Shown here: piece by piece, positions 1-6,878 of the stretch
Layout of the letters: every line of letters starts with the position of its first letter
How positions within the stretch are numbered: position 1 is the stretch's first letter
Source: an uncultured Intrasporangium sp.
GTDB taxonomy: Bacteria > Actinomycetota > Actinomycetes > Actinomycetales > Dermatophilaceae
Assembly (NCBI GenBank): GCA_937873285.1
Contig: CALMNV010000268.1
Location: 1 to 6,878, forward strand
DNA: 6,878 bases
Direction of reading: 5' to 3'
Program-made: the position numbers and the translations under genes
Notes under the pieces: model-generated
Told to the model about the DNA's origin: nothing
Database searches by the model: none
What the model saw: only the letters and a program-made list of their open reading frames with translations

Positions 1-202
1 GGCCGAGGCGGTCCTCCAGATGCACGGCCCGCATGCGACCGGCCTTCTCCACCCGCCCCACCGCGCCACACCAGCCGGTCTCGACCTCCTCGACGACGAG
101 GCCGTGCTCGGCGGCAACCTCGGTGGACCGGCCTCGCGGGGGCCGTCGCCAGTCGCCGGACAGGACGTCCCTGCCGTAGCGGTCGGAAGGGGCGGCGGGC
201 AC
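1..202 (-). CDS. DUF3097 domain protein, N-terminal part (cut by window edge)
   Basis: About 67 N-terminal residues are visible; the rest lies beyond the left edge. The translation runs from a GTG start through DRYGRDVLSGDWRRP, then STEVAAEHGLVVEEVETGWC, then GRVEKAGRMRAVHLEDR. I recognise this as the conserved opening of the actinobacterial DUF3097 family, whose biochemical role is unknown. In many actinomycetes this gene follows hemW on the same strand, as here. No Shine-Dalgarno sequence precedes the start. A TATCGT box at 209-214 sits six bases before the GTG at 202-200, suggesting a leaderless message; an in-frame GTG at 208-206 is the alternative. A hairpin separates it from hemW, so it is probably transcribed independently. 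The family call is from memory of the sequence and is fairly secure. Confidence 0.8.
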   Translation of the reverse strand, partial: MPAAPSDRYGRDVLSGDWRRPPRGRSTEVAAEHGLVVEEVETGWCGAVGRVEKAGRMRAVHLEDRLG

Positions 203-208
203 CCGCAC

Positions 209-214
209 ACGATA
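209..214 (-). promoter_or_regulatory. Candidate -10 box of the DUF3097 gene (leaderless)
   Basis: On the minus strand TATCGT fits the actinobacterial TANNNT -10 consensus. Six bases separate it from the GTG at 202, so a transcript starting at the usual distance would begin at the start codon itself. No convincing -35 element is visible about 17 bases upstream. The same box and spacing recur before the phosphatase gene. Confidence 0.5.
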
Positions 215-282
215 GGCGCGGAGCCGACTCGGGGCCCCACCGCCGCGCCGACGCCCGCGACGGCATACGGCGCGGACACGGT

Positions 283-330
283 GGTTCGAGGTAATCCGCG
301 GCCGCATGGGGCCGCCGATTACCTCGAACC
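283..330 (-). terminator. Long hairpin downstream of hemW, probable terminator
   Basis: Bases 283-296 and 317-330 are perfect 14-base inverted repeats (GGTTCGAGGTAATC and its complement). After one C-C mismatch, 298-303 pairs with 310-315, leaving a six-base loop, so the whole 48 bases fold into one stem. It begins 33 bases after the hemW stop codon and lies before the putative DUF3097 promoter, a position expected of a hemW terminator. No U-tract follows on either strand, which is common for actinomycete terminators. The AT-containing arms are unlike the purely GC stems expected here, so a protein-binding site or a dispersed palindromic repeat is also possible. Confidence 0.5.
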
Positions 331-363
331 GCGGAGTGCGTGTGACATCCGCCTGGAGGGGGC

Positions 364-1599
364 TCAGCTCGCCAGCAGCCGGTGCACCACCGTGTCGGCG
401 AGCAGCCGCCCCCGGCGGGTGAGCACGACGCGGCCCTCGCGCACCGCGGGCCCACCCGCGACGAGCCCGTCTGCGATGAGCCCCGCGACGCTCGCTGCTG
501 CCGGTCCCCGCAGCTCGGCGACCGGCAGCCCCTCGACGAGCCGGCTGCCGAGGAGCACGCGCTCGTCGTAGCGCTGCTCCCCGCTGAGCGTCTCCCGCGC
601 CTGCGCCGGCGAGACGCCGGCAGCCAGCCGGGCGGCATACGCGGCGGGATGCTTGACGTTCCACCAGCGCACCCCGCCGACGTGGCTGTGCGCGCCCGGT
701 CCGAGCCCCCACCAGTTCGCCCCAGACCAGTAGGCGACGTTGTGACGGCACCGAGCCGCCTCCGAGCGGGCCCAGTTGCTCACCTCGTACCACTGGAACC
801 CGGCCGCGCCCAGGACCTCGTCGGCGAGCTCGTACTTGTCCGCCTCGTCGTCGTCGTCGGGCATGGCGACCAGCCCGCGGCGCACTCGGGCCGCGAGCTT
901 CGTGCCGGCCTCCACGACGAGGGCGTAGGCCGAGACGTGGTCGGGCTCCATCGCCACCGCCGCGTCGAGGCTGCGCCGCCAGTCCTCGAGCGACTCCCCC
1001 GGCGTGCCGTAGATGAGGTCGACGCTCACCTGCAGGCCCACTGCGCGCGCGGAGCGGACGGCGCGGGTGACGTTGGCCGGGTCGTGGGTGCGCTCGAGGG
1101 TGCGCAGCACGTGCGGCACGGCCGACTGCATGCCGAGGCTGACCCGGGTGAACCCGCCGGCGGCGAGCTCGGCGAGCCCGGCCGCGGTGACGGAGTCGGG
1201 GTTGGCCTCGGTGGTGACCTCCGCTCCGGGAGCAAGCCCCAGCCGGCTGCGTATGCCGTCCACGACCCGCCCGAGGTCGCGTGGCCGCAGCATGGTCGGG
1301 GTGCCGCCGCCCACGAACACCGTCGACGCGGCCGGCGCGCCGGAGCCGAGGACCTGCTGGGCGAGGTCGAGCTCGAGAAGGGCGGCATCGGCATACGTGT
1401 CGAGGCCGATGCTCGCCTCCGGTCCGCCGAGCTCGCCGAGGGTGTAGGTGTTGAAGTCGCAGTAGCCGCAGCGCACCGAGCAGAACGGCACGTGGACGTA
1501 GACGCCGAGGTCGCTCGAGCCCAGCCCGTCGAGCGCCGACGCCGGCAGCTCGCCCGAGGCGGGCGCGGGGTCGCCGTCGGGAAGGGCGGAGGGCGGCAT
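364..1599 (-). CDS. hemW: Radical SAM heme chaperone HemW (formerly annotated as oxygen-independent coproporphyrinogen oxidase-like)
   Basis: HemW binds heme and is thought to insert it into hemoproteins such as respiratory enzymes; it was long mislabelled as HemN. The 411-residue product has a variable N-terminal tail of about 30 residues, then the radical SAM core: the 4Fe-4S ligands C40, C44 and C47 in CSVRCGYCDF, the SAM-binding GGGTP at 97-101 and EANP at 131-134. The HNVAYW motif (286-291) typical of HemW follows, and the C-terminus (about 335-411) fits the winged-helix-like extension. The spacing CxxxCxxC-x-F is that of the HemW/HemN group, and the length is normal. The ATG at 1599 lacks a Shine-Dalgarno sequence; GACAAT lies five bases upstream (1605-1610) and could be a weak -10. 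Two TAT codons and an ATA codon (Ile116) coincide with copies of the GTATGCCG word. The gene is divergent from the phosphatase gene. Confidence 0.93.
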   Translation of the reverse strand: MPPSALPDGDPAPASGELPASALDGLGSSDLGVYVHVPFCSVRCGYCDFNTYTLGELGGPEASIGLDTYADAALLELDLAQQVLGSGAPAASTVFVGGGTPTMLRPRDLGRVVDGIRSRLGLAPGAEVTTEANPDSVTAAGLAELAAGGFTRVSLGMQSAVPHVLRTLERTHDPANVTRAVRSARAVGLQVSVDLIYGTPGESLEDWRRSLDAAVAMEPDHVSAYALVVEAGTKLAARVRRGLVAMPDDDDEADKYELADEVLGAAGFQWYEVSNWARSEAARCRHNVAYWSGANWWGLGPGAHSHVGGVRWWNVKHPAAYAARLAAGVSPAQARETLSGEQRYDERVLLGSRLVEGLPVAELRGPAAASVAGLIADGLVAGGPAVREGRVVLTRRGRLLADTVVHRLLAS

Positions 1600-1682
1600 A
1601 CTGCATTGTCCCAGCCGCGGGCCGCGGCCGCCGCCTGGCTCGACCCTTCACCGCCAGCCGCGCACGGCTCACGTATCGTCGG
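1600..1682. promoter_or_regulatory. Divergent promoter region, hemW / tyrosine phosphatase
   Basis: On the plus strand TATCGT at 1674-1679 is followed by six bases and GTG at 1686, or by three bases to the ATG at 1683. On the minus strand GACAAT (1610-1605) precedes the hemW start. A 5-bp inverted repeat, AGCCG-CGCA-CGGCT at 1656-1669, lies just upstream of the phosphatase -10 box, and CCGCGG occurs twice at 1615-1627. No clear -35 element is visible. Confidence 0.45.
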
Positions 1683-2504
1683 ATGGTGCACCAGCCCAAC
1701 TGGATCGACCTTGCCGGAGTCGCCAACATGCGCGACCTCGGCGGCCTGCCCACCGAGGGCGGCGACGCGGTGCGCCCGCACCGGCTGCTCCGCTCGGACA
1801 ACCTGCAGAGCCTGCCCCCGGCGTCGGTCACCGAGCTGCTCGAGACGTATGCCGTCACCGACGTCGTCGACCTGCGCACCACTGTCGAGGTGGCCAAGGA
1901 GGGCGACGGGCCGCTGCGCATGGTGCCGCAGCTGCGGTTCCACCACCTGACGCTCTACCGGGAGGACTCCCCCGAGCTCGGGATCCCGGCGGCCGAGCGG
2001 GCGCTGCCCTGGGAGGCCGACGAGCGGCGGGCGGAGGCGGCCCGCGCGGCGGCACCGGACCGGCATCCCCGGCACGACGCCTTCTGGTCCGACCACTACC
2101 TGTCCTACCTGGCGGCTCGGCCGGACTCCGTCGTCGCGGCACTGCGAGCCGTCGCCGCGAGCCGGGGCGCCGCCCTCGTGCACTGCGCTGCGGGCAAGGA
2201 CCGCACCGGCACCGTCGTCGGCCTTGCCCTGAAGGTTGCGGGGGTCACCGACGAGGCGGTCATCGCCGACTATGCGGCGTCAGCCGAGCGTGTGCCGCGC
2301 ATCCTCGAGCGGCTCCGCGGGCGGCCCACGTATGCCGCGAACCTGCGAGACAAGACGGTCGCCCAGCAGTCGCCGTCGGCGGACACGATGCGCCTGCTGC
2401 TCGAGGGTCTCGAGGTGCGCTTCGGCGGCGTGCTGGGGTGGCTGGACGAGCAGGGCTGGACCGGGGCGGACACCGACCGCCTCCGGGACAAGCTGCTCGG
2501 CTGA
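1683..2504 (+). CDS. Tyrosine-protein phosphatase, PtpB/LipA-like (Y_phosphatase3 family)
   Basis: The 273-residue product carries the CX5R phosphatase loop HCAAGKDRTG, with catalytic Cys168 and Arg174 (numbered from the ATG at 1683). The GKDRTG form is shared with Mycobacterium tuberculosis PtpB and Listeria LipA, which act on phosphotyrosine and, in some members, phosphoinositides. The N-terminal NMRDLGGLP and the R(L)LRSDNL segment are also typical of this family. No signal peptide is visible, so it is probably cytosolic unless exported without one; its substrate cannot be told from sequence. It stands alone on the plus strand between two minus-strand genes, without a kinase neighbour. No Shine-Dalgarno precedes it. 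The -10 box at 1674-1679 predicts transcription starting at the in-frame GTG at 1686, one codon after the ATG. Two TAT codons fall in GTATGCCG words. Confidence 0.87.
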   Translation: MVHQPNWIDLAGVANMRDLGGLPTEGGDAVRPHRLLRSDNLQSLPPASVTELLETYAVTDVVDLRTTVEVAKEGDGPLRMVPQLRFHHLTLYREDSPELGIPAAERALPWEADERRAEAARAAAPDRHPRHDAFWSDHYLSYLAARPDSVVAALRAVAASRGAALVHCAAGKDRTGTVVGLALKVAGVTDEAVIADYAASAERVPRILERLRGRPTYAANLRDKTVAQQSPSADTMRLLLEGLEVRFGGVLGWLDEQGWTGADTDRLRDKLLG

Positions 2505-2558
2505 GCCAAGGCGCGAGGATCGACCGAGCGTCGGCGAGGGGGCGCCGGTTCGGCTCAG
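2501..2558. terminator. Weak inverted repeat between convergent genes
   Basis: CTGAGCC at 2501-2507, overlapping the phosphatase stop codon, is complementary to GGCTCAG at 2552-2558, with a 44-base loop containing a small CCGA-GCG-TCGG hairpin (2524-2534). The gap to the lepA stop is only 79 bases and the genes converge, so some termination signal is expected, but this structure is long-looped and not convincing. Confidence 0.2.
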
Positions 2559-2583
2559 GCGAGTGACGGTGCTATGGCAGCCG

Positions 2584-4449
<1,866 letters not shown>

Positions 4450-4580
4450 GGTGGGACGAACCTCGCTGGATGGATGGACTCGGAGTCCGGCGGCCGGTGC
4501 AGGACACGTCAGTCTCCCACGAGCGCCGGTATGCCGTGGACGTCCTCCTCTCGGGCGCACCCGCCCGCTACGGTGAGCGC
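4450..4580. promoter_or_regulatory. Divergent control region, lepA / PemK-MazF-like gene
   Basis: The plus-strand gene has TACGGT at 4569-4574, six bases before its ATG. For lepA I find no TANNNT box on the minus strand. The region also holds a 13-base near-perfect palindrome GGACTC-G-GAGTCC (4476-4488), three tandem TGGA units (4467-4478) and one GTATGCCG copy (4529-4536). The palindrome lies about 27 bases upstream of the lepA GTG and could be a leader hairpin or an operator. Confidence 0.4.
4569..4574 (+). promoter_or_regulatory. Candidate -10 box of the PemK/MazF-like gene (leaderless)
   Basis: TACGGT fits TANNNT. It is separated from the ATG at 4581 by exactly six bases, so the predicted transcript would start with the start codon. 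No Shine-Dalgarno and no clear -35 element are seen. This decides the start at 4581 over the open frame reaching back to 4470. Confidence 0.5.
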
Positions 4581-5081
4581 ATGCTTCCCCGCCGCGCCTC
4601 GGCGCTCGACCTCGTGCGGCGGGTCGCCCGTTCGCTGATGCATGCCGGCCGGTCTCTGGCGCCGTCCCGAGCGCCCTATCCGGGCGACGCCGCCACGGCG
4701 CGCGAGACGGCATACGCCCCGAAGCCGGACGGGCGCCCCGACCCCGGCGAGATCGTCTGGACCTGGGTGCCCTTCGAGGAGGACCACGCGCTGGGCAAGG
4801 ACCGGCCCGTGCTGCTGATCGGCCGGGAGGAGGGGTGGCTCGTGGGGCTGCCGTTGACCAGCAAGGACCATGACCGCGACGCCGCGCAGGAGCGCTCGAT
4901 GGGGCGCACGTGGGTCGACATCGGCTCGGGCCCGTGGGACCGCCGCGACCGCCCGAGCGAGGTCCGCGTCAACCGGCTCGTGCGGGTCGACCCGCGTGCC
5001 GTGCGCCGGGAGGGTGCCGTGCTGCCGAGGGCCCGCTACGAGGAGGTTCTCGCCGCGGTCCGCCTCGCCGGCCTCACCTGA
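4581..5081 (+). CDS. Solitary PemK/MazF-like protein
   Basis: The 166-residue product has a basic, low-complexity N-terminal extension of about 50 residues followed by a MazF/PemK-like barrel. [14 protein letters not shown] (55-68) corresponds to the opening strand of the fold. [10 protein letters not shown] (72-81) matches the family's G-x-RPV segment with Arg75. LPLTSK (90-95) supplies the Thr93-Ser94 pair. Arg and Thr at these places are the catalytic residues of MazF endoribonucleases, so RNase activity is possible but unproven here. No small antitoxin ORF adjoins it: lepA diverges upstream and rpsT converges downstream. From memory, actinomycetes often carry such a gene beside rpsT and lepA, which suggests a fixed chromosomal protein rather than a mobile toxin-antitoxin module. 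Expression is probably leaderless from the box at 4569-4574. A GCA-TAC codon pair (Ala44-Tyr45) falls in a GTATGCCG word. Confidence 0.8.
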   Translation: MLPRRASALDLVRRVARSLMHAGRSLAPSRAPYPGDAATARETAYAPKPDGRPDPGEIVWTWVPFEEDHALGKDRPVLLIGREEGWLVGLPLTSKDHDRDAAQERSMGRTWVDIGSGPWDRRDRPSEVRVNRLVRVDPRAVRREGAVLPRARYEEVLAAVRLAGLT

Positions 5082-5146
5082 CCGGCGAGCCGCCCGCAAC
5101 GCCACCCGGGATACCACCCGGTATGCCGCAGGGCCTGGTACGCCGG

Positions 5147-5176
5147 AGGGCCCGCCACCGGTCGGTGGCGGGCCCT
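5147..5176. terminator. Bidirectional hairpin terminator between the PemK/MazF-like gene and rpsT
   Basis: A 14-bp perfect stem is formed by 5147-5160 (AGGGCCCGCCACCG) and 5163-5176. The apparent loop is only GT, so the terminal one or two pairs probably open. It lies 66 bases after the plus-strand stop and 41 bases after the rpsT stop, so it can serve both convergent genes. There is no T-tract on either side, consistent with U-tract-free terminators in high-GC actinobacteria. A small ATACC-ACCC-GGTAT hairpin is at 5111-5124. Confidence 0.6.
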
Positions 5177-5216
5177 GGGGCACGGCGCGACCGGCGGCAG
5201 CGCGGGTCGCGAAGCG

Positions 5217-5477
5217 TCAGAGCGAGGCGACCTTCTTGGCCATCGCCGACTTCTTGTTGGCGGCCTGGTTCTTGTGGATGACGCCCTTGGAGACCGCCTT
5301 GTCCAGCTTCTTGGAGGCCATCCTGAGGGCGGCCGTCGTCGCCTCCGGGTCGCCCGAGGAGGCGGCCTCGCGGAACTTGCGGATCCAGGTGCGGAGCTCG
5401 CTCTTGACCGCCTTGTTGCGCTCGGTGCGCTTGCGGTTGGTGCGGATGCGCTTGAGCTGCGACTTGATGTTTGCCAC
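5217..5477 (-). CDS. rpsT: 30S ribosomal protein S20
   Basis: The 86-residue, lysine-rich product is a typical S20: it begins (M)[13 protein letters not shown], includes [11 protein letters not shown], and ends in [25 protein letters not shown] sequence. S20 is a primary binder of the 5' domain of 16S rRNA early in small-subunit assembly. The start is GTG at 5477-5475, because homology begins exactly there; the frame stays open upstream but without family similarity. An imperfect Shine-Dalgarno AGAAAG (5491-5486) lies eight bases before it. The gene has its own promoter just after holA and a leader of about 130 bases, and a hairpin shared with the convergent PemK/MazF-like gene ends it. Confidence 0.97.
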   Translation of the reverse strand: MANIKSQLKRIRTNRKRTERNKAVKSELRTWIRKFREAASSGDPEATTAALRMASKKLDKAVSKGVIHKNQAANKKSAMAKKVASL

Positions 5478-5607
5478 GAGAGGTTCTTTCTGGGTCGGAA
5501 GGGATGCCGTTCGAGGCGGCACCGCCGCTGCGGACGGGGCGCGCCCACGCCTCAGCTGAGCGGCTGTGGTCATGCTGCATGCGCGCACGACCTGAGCGCG
5601 CACGCAA
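5478..5607 (-). promoter_or_regulatory. rpsT leader (5' UTR), about 130 nt, GC-rich and palindrome-bearing
   Basis: If transcription starts near 5607, the leader contains TGCGCGCA (5580-5587), CATGC-T-GCATG (5571-5581), the perfect 10-base palindrome CTCAGCTGAG (5551-5560) and the stem GCGGC-ACC-GCCGC (5516-5528, plus-strand reading). S20 is autoregulated in Escherichia coli, so a regulatory leader is plausible. No named riboswitch or ribosomal-protein leader motif was recognised. Confidence 0.4.
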
Positions 5608-5613
5608 GGTGCG

Positions 5614-5642
5614 AATTTACCAGCGCACGCTGGCTCGGCCAA
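5614..5642 (-). promoter_or_regulatory. rpsT promoter with an inverted repeat in the spacer
   Basis: On the minus strand, -35 TTGGCC (5642-5637), a 17-base spacer and -10 TAAATT (5619-5614) form the best sigma-70-type promoter in the window. Transcription is predicted to start near 5607. The spacer contains CCAGCG-TG-CGCTGG (5633-5620), a 14-base inverted repeat abutting the -10 box, which could bind a regulator. The promoter begins nine bases after the holA stop codon. Confidence 0.7.
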
Positions 5643-5650
5643 ACCGACGC

Positions 5651-6610
5651 TCAACGCACCGAGCGCGCCCTCGCAAGGCTCAGCACGGCCCGCTCCAGTG
5701 CGTAGACCGGGTCACGGCCGCCGCCCTTGATCTCGAAGTCGGCGGCGGCCACGGCCCGCACGGCAATCGCCAGCCCCTCGGCGCTCCAGCTCTCGGCGAG
5801 CCGCCGAGCCTTGTCGACCTGCCACGACGGCATCCCGAGCGCGCTCGCGAGCTGGCCAGGGCTGCCCCGCCCGGCGGCCGCGACCCTGATGACCTGGCGC
5901 AGCTGGGCGGCGAGCACGGCGATGATGGGCACCGGGTCCACCCCGGTGGCGAGCGCGTGACGCAGCAGGCGCAGCGCGTCGCCCGTCTGACCCGCCACCG
6001 CCGACTCAGCGACACGGAAGCCGGTCGCCTCCACCTTGCCGCCGTGATAGGTGTGGACCATGGCGGCGTCGACGACTCCCTGGGTGTCGGCGACGAGCTG
6101 GGCGCACGCGGACGCGAGCTCGCGCACGTCCTGGCCGACCGCCTCGACGAGGGCACGGACCGCGTCGGGCCGCACCGCTCGGCCGGCCCTCGCGAACTCG
6201 CGCGAGACGAAGTCCGCCTTCTCCCGGTCCAGCTTGATCGTCGGACACTGCACGACGACGGCTCCCCGCTTGCGCAGCGCGTCGAGGACCTTCTTGCCGC
6301 GGTTGCCCGACGCGTGGGTGACGACGAGCCGGACCTCGTCCGGCTGGCTCGCCAGCAGGTCCAGCAGGTCGTCGTGCAGCTCGTCGACCGCGTCGTGCAG
6401 GTTGCGCACGACGATGCAGGTCGTGCCGCCGAAGAGCGAGGGGCTCGCGTGCACCGCGAGCGCCCCGGCCTCGTAGGTCGGGCCGTCCACCCGGACGACA
6501 TCGGCACCGCCGGCCCGCGCCCGCCCGACGACGTCGGCGATGGCGCGCTCGACGAGCAGCTCCTCCGGGCCGGTGACGAGGGTCAGCCCGGCGACCTCCT
6601 CAGCGGTCAT
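5651..6610 (-). CDS. holA: DNA polymerase III subunit delta
   Basis: Delta is the wrench of the clamp loader: it opens the beta sliding clamp and works with delta' and tau/gamma at the replication fork. The 319-residue product has the family's N-terminal region [16 protein letters not shown], the segment [16 protein letters not shown] near 56-71 corresponding to the conserved SLFG motif of delta, a Lys-rich segment [11 protein letters not shown], and the C-terminal collar-like domain ending in [16 protein letters not shown]. Length is normal for actinobacteria. The ATG at 6610 is chosen because GGGAGG at 6625-6620 gives a strong Shine-Dalgarno with nine-base spacing. The stop lies next to the rpsT promoter. 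The upstream gene on the same strand ends 49 bases before the start, so co-transcription with it is likely. Confidence 0.92.
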   Translation of the reverse strand: MTAEEVAGLTLVTGPEELLVERAIADVVGRARAGGADVVRVDGPTYEAGALAVHASPSLFGGTTCIVVRNLHDAVDELHDDLLDLLASQPDEVRLVVTHASGNRGKKVLDALRKRGAVVVQCPTIKLDREKADFVSREFARAGRAVRPDAVRALVEAVGQDVRELASACAQLVADTQGVVDAAMVHTYHGGKVEATGFRVAESAVAGQTGDALRLLRHALATGVDPVPIIAVLAAQLRQVIRVAAAGRGSPGQLASALGMPSWQVDKARRLAESWSAEGLAIAVRAVAAADFEIKGGGRDPVYALERAVLSLARARSVR

Positions 6611-6619
6611 GGCGCCCAC

Positions 6620-6625
6620 CCTCCC
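6620..6625 (-). promoter_or_regulatory. Strong Shine-Dalgarno of holA
   Basis: GGGAGG on the minus strand lies nine bases before the ATG at 6610. It is the only canonical ribosome binding site in the window and fixes the holA start; the other ATG at 6627 is out of frame. Confidence 0.75.
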
Positions 6626-6659
6626 ATGCGGCGCTGACAGCCGCGGCGCGCAGGGCGGG

Positions 6660-6878
6660 TCACCCGAGCAGGTCCGGGGCAGCGAGCCGCAGGCCCAGCT
6701 GGTCGAGGCGGGCCGTGATGGTCTCCCCGGGCAGCTCGAAGTGGTCGACGAGCTCCTCGAGCTGCATGCCTGCCTCCGCCGCGTCACGCAGCTCCTCGTC
6801 CTGCGGGTCGGACCAGGCATGCCCCGACGTCACCGCCGACCGGGAGGACTGGGCGCTCGGTGGCCGGCTCGCGACCGG
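6660..6878 (-). CDS. C-terminal part of an unidentified protein with a possible helix-turn-helix segment
   Basis: The last 72 residues are visible and run off the right edge in frame. A low-complexity stretch rich in Ser, Pro and Arg is followed by HAWSDPQDEELRDAAEAG, LEELVDHFELPGETITARL and DQLGLRLAAPDLLG before TGA. The pattern of an initial Trp, an acidic DEEL helix, a second helix with LEEL, a turn, and a TxxARLxxLGL recognition-like helix resembles the Myb/SANT-like or sigma-like helix-turn-helix tails found at the ends of several actinobacterial proteins. It ends 49 bases before holA on the same strand. I do not recognise the full protein. The gene comEC often precedes holA, but this tail does not look like ComEC, so this may be a small gene between them or the tail of a larger enzyme. 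Confidence 0.6.
   Translation of the reverse strand, partial: PVASRPPSAQSSRSAVTSGHAWSDPQDEELRDAAEAGMQLEELVDHFELPGETITARLDQLGLRLAAPDLLG

Larger units (their letters stand above)
203..363. other. Intergenic region between hemW and the DUF3097 gene
   Basis: This stretch holds the hairpin at 283-330, the TATCGT box at 209-214 and one copy of the dispersed octamer (261-268). The plus-strand frame that stays open here continues antisense into hemW and gives a proline-, arginine- and alanine-rich translation with no recognisable domain, so I do not call a gene. Confidence 0.6.

Noticed and set aside
281..300. GGTTCGAG resembling the T-arm of a tRNA, possible tRNA remnant or attachment site
   Set aside because: The bases form the arm of a long hairpin instead. 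No acceptor, D-arm or anticodon arm can be drawn, and no integrase or direct repeat is nearby.
20..571. Plus-strand open frame over the left end
   Set aside because: It is antisense to the DUF3097 gene, which has recognisable family sequence on the minus strand, and runs on into hemW.
845..859. Five tandem TCG units in hemW
   Set aside because: They lie over an in-frame aspartate run (D248-D251) and are a short coding trinucleotide run common in GC-rich genes.
1251..1258. GTATGCCGTC copies as Neisseria-type DNA uptake sequences
   Set aside because: Similarity to ATGCCGTCTGAA ends after ATGCCGTC, only some copies continue with TC, and the organism is an actinomycete.
1615..1631. Repeated CCGCGG and a GCGGCCGC palindrome in the hemW upstream region
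   Set aside because: All-GC short palindromes are expected by chance in this composition, and no spacing pattern supports a binding site.
382..1950. 522-codon plus-strand open frame across hemW
   Set aside because: It is antisense to hemW and then overlaps the phosphatase gene in another frame. Its translation is low-complexity (His, Arg, Ala, Pro) without a domain; long shadow frames are normal at this GC content.
4470..4580. Upstream extension of the PemK/MazF-like reading frame
   Set aside because: The added residues have no family similarity. The ATG at 4581 is supported by the -10 box six bases before it.

Overview
This is a high-GC (visibly above 70%) chromosomal segment of an actinomycete. 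The DUF3097, hemW, lepA, PemK/MazF, rpsT, holA neighbourhood and the protein sequences suggest a member of the Micrococcales, probably Intrasporangiaceae-like. That placement is inferred from gene order and sequence feel, not from a search. No phage genes, insertion sequence, CRISPR array, tRNA or rRNA was seen, and the window reads as core chromosome.

Layout, left to right. 1-202 (-): N-terminal part of a DUF3097 protein, cut by the window edge. 203-363: its upstream region, holding a candidate leaderless promoter and a strong 48-nt hairpin behind hemW. 364-1599 (-): hemW, heme chaperone. 1683-2504 (+): PtpB/LipA-type tyrosine phosphatase, divergent from hemW. 2584-4449 (-): lepA, elongation factor 4, convergent with the phosphatase. 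4581-5081 (+): solitary PemK/MazF-like protein, divergent from lepA. 5147-5176: hairpin shared by the convergent PemK/MazF-like and rpsT genes. 5217-5477 (-): rpsT, ribosomal protein S20, with its own promoter and a roughly 130-nt leader. 5651-6610 (-): holA, DNA polymerase III delta subunit. 6660-6878 (-): C-terminal part of an unidentified protein with a possible helix-turn-helix segment.

The minus-strand genes form a housekeeping series covering the replication clamp loader, the small ribosomal subunit, a translation GTPase and heme delivery. Each appears to have its own intergenic control region rather than belonging to one tight operon. The two plus-strand genes are interspersed accessory enzymes, each arranged convergently and divergently with its neighbours.

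Two patterns go beyond ordinary annotation. First, the non-palindromic octamer GTATGCCG occurs 11 times on either strand, and every GTATG/CATAC pentamer I could find lies inside it. It occurs in genes and between them, in different reading frames, and forces unusual codons. Second, three genes without a Shine-Dalgarno sequence each have a TANNNT box followed by exactly six bases and then GTG or ATG, the geometry expected of leaderless transcripts.
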